Shown one piece after another: positions 5,109 to 5,687 of a DNA stretch of 5,687 bases. How positions within the stretch are numbered: the stretch's first letter is position 1; every line of letters starts with the position of its first letter. The stretch comes from Candidatus Avoscillospira stercoripullorum (GTDB lineage Bacteria; Bacillota; Clostridia; Oscillospirales; Oscillospiraceae). The translations under genes were made by a program, and so were the position numbers. The stretch is from NCBI GenBank assembly GCA_018712905.1, contig DVGD01000146.1:1-5687 (forward strand), read 5' to 3'. The notes beneath the pieces are model-generated. The model worked only from the letters and a program-made list of their open reading frames with translations. It ran no database searches and was not told where the DNA came from.

Positions 5109-5579
5109 ATGACAAAAACCAATGCCCTGCGGCTCATTACCCAGGCGGGGATCCCCCACCGCACGGCCAGCTACGACTTCGACGAGCACGATTTAAGCGG
5201 CGCCAAGGCCGCCGCGGCCATCGGCATGCCGCCGGAGCAGGTATTCAAAACCCTGGTTGCCCGGGGCGACAAAACCGGCGTGGTGGTCTTCTGCATCCCG
5301 GTTTTGTGCACCCTGGATCTCAAAAAGGCAGCCAAGGTCTCGGGCAACAAGAAGGTGGAGATGGTGCATATGAATGAGCTCTTGCCCCTCACCGGCTACA
5401 TCCGGGGCGGATGCAGTCCCATCGGCATGAAAAAGACCTACCCCACCTTCATCGACGAGACGGCGGAGCTCTTTGACGAGATCGCCGTCTCCGCTGGGGC
5501 GAGAGGCCAGCAAATTCTCCTCGCCCCTGGAGATCTCATCAATTATGTACCCATGACAAGCTGCGACTTGACTGAATAG
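5109..5579 (+). CDS. ybaK: Cys-tRNA(Pro) deacylase YbaK/EbsC
   Basis: A 156-residue cytosolic protein, close to the 159 of E. coli YbaK. It removes cysteine wrongly attached to tRNA(Pro) by prolyl-tRNA synthetase (a trans-editing role). The sequence shows TNALRLITQAGIPHRTASYD (4-23), GMPPEQVFKTLV (39-50) whose Lys47 corresponds to the essential lysine of E. coli YbaK, and the signature GYIRGGCSPIGMKK (96-109), which separates YbaK/EbsC from the ProX subfamily, then the C-terminal SAGARGQQILLAPGDL (128-143). The ATG at 5109 has GGAGG (5097-5101) seven bases upstream. It is transcribed away from a ProX-like relative and is followed after 13 bases by a TSCPD-domain gene, probably in one operon. 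The start and length are normal and nothing is missing. Confidence 0.94.
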   Translation: MTKTNALRLITQAGIPHRTASYDFDEHDLSGAKAAAAIGMPPEQVFKTLVARGDKTGVVVFCIPVLCTLDLKKAAKVSGNKKVEMVHMNELLPLTGYIRGGCSPIGMKKTYPTFIDETAELFDEIAVSAGARGQQILLAPGDLINYVPMTSCDLTE

Positions 5580-5592
5580 AAAGGAAGATACC

Positions 5593-5687
5593 ATGCATTT
5601 TACTTACAGAACAAAAGGCGTTTGCTCCAGCGCCATCGACTTTGATGTGGAGGGAAACAAGGTGACCCATGTGGTCTTCACCGGCGG
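5593..5687 (+). CDS. TSCPD domain-containing protein, N-terminal fragment
   Basis: Partial gene cut by the right window edge after 31 codons. The translation MHFTYRTKGVCSSAIDFDVE followed by GNKVTHVVFTG matches the start of small stand-alone TSCPD proteins (TIGR03905 type, usually about 80-90 residues), with the characteristic Y-x-T-x-G-x-C-S opening and a V-x-F-x-G strand. The TSCPD domain is also found at the C-terminus of some class II ribonucleotide reductases; the role of the stand-alone form is not established. The ATG has AAGGAAG about seven bases upstream and lies 13 bases after the ybaK stop, so co-transcription with ybaK is likely. Identity rests on the N-terminal third only. Confidence 0.75.
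   Translation, partial: MHFTYRTKGVCSSAIDFDVEGNKVTHVVFTG

Noticed and set aside
3898..5112. 404-codon plus-strand frame crossing the MATE end, the editing gene and the spacer
   Set aside because: It is Arg/Pro/His-rich, out of frame with MATE and antisense to the ProX-like gene; it spans two genes and a promoter, so it is a GC artefact.

Overview
This 5.7-kb window is ordinary-looking chromosome, probably from a high-GC, low-branching Firmicute of the class Clostridia (an Oscillospiraceae-like gut anaerobe is my best guess). This is inferred from the gene families (AAT-fold Arg/Orn/Lys decarboxylase of the Bacillus SpeA type, a YaaQ/DarA cyclic-di-AMP receptor, a bacterial FatA-type acyl-ACP thioesterase, a stand-alone TSCPD protein), the strong AGGAG/GGAGG ribosome binding sites and the GC-rich coding sequence set against AT-rich promoters. 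No mobile element, CRISPR array, tRNA or rRNA is visible.

Left block, minus strand (about 1-3045): reading in the direction of transcription, darA (c-di-AMP receptor), an acyl-ACP thioesterase one base downstream, a 323-base non-coding gap, then speA (PLP decarboxylase) and speE (spermidine synthase, cut by the window edge). darA and the thioesterase look translationally coupled. speA and speE form a polyamine operon in which decarboxylation feeds aminopropyl transfer. The gap between the two pairs is the most interesting part: a strong promoter whose -10 box contains the thioesterase stop codon, an AT-rich stretch with a Fur/PerR-like box, and a leader that ends in a terminator-like hairpin just before the speA ribosome binding site. 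A strong ribosome binding site upstream of that hairpin opens a GTG-initiated reading frame that runs through the hairpin in frame into speA.

Middle (about 3003-4543): a divergent control region holding a near-perfect 18-bp palindrome at the darA transcript start and an extended -10 promoter for a plus-strand MATE-family exporter of 456 residues.

Right block (4540-5687): two members of the YbaK/ProX (INS) aminoacyl-tRNA editing superfamily, of different subfamilies, are transcribed head to head from a 92-base spacer. The minus-strand one collides with the MATE gene so closely that both stop codons share a TTAA. The plus-strand one is a standard YbaK-type Cys-tRNA(Pro) deacylase and is followed 13 bases later by the start of a TSCPD-domain protein that runs off the window.
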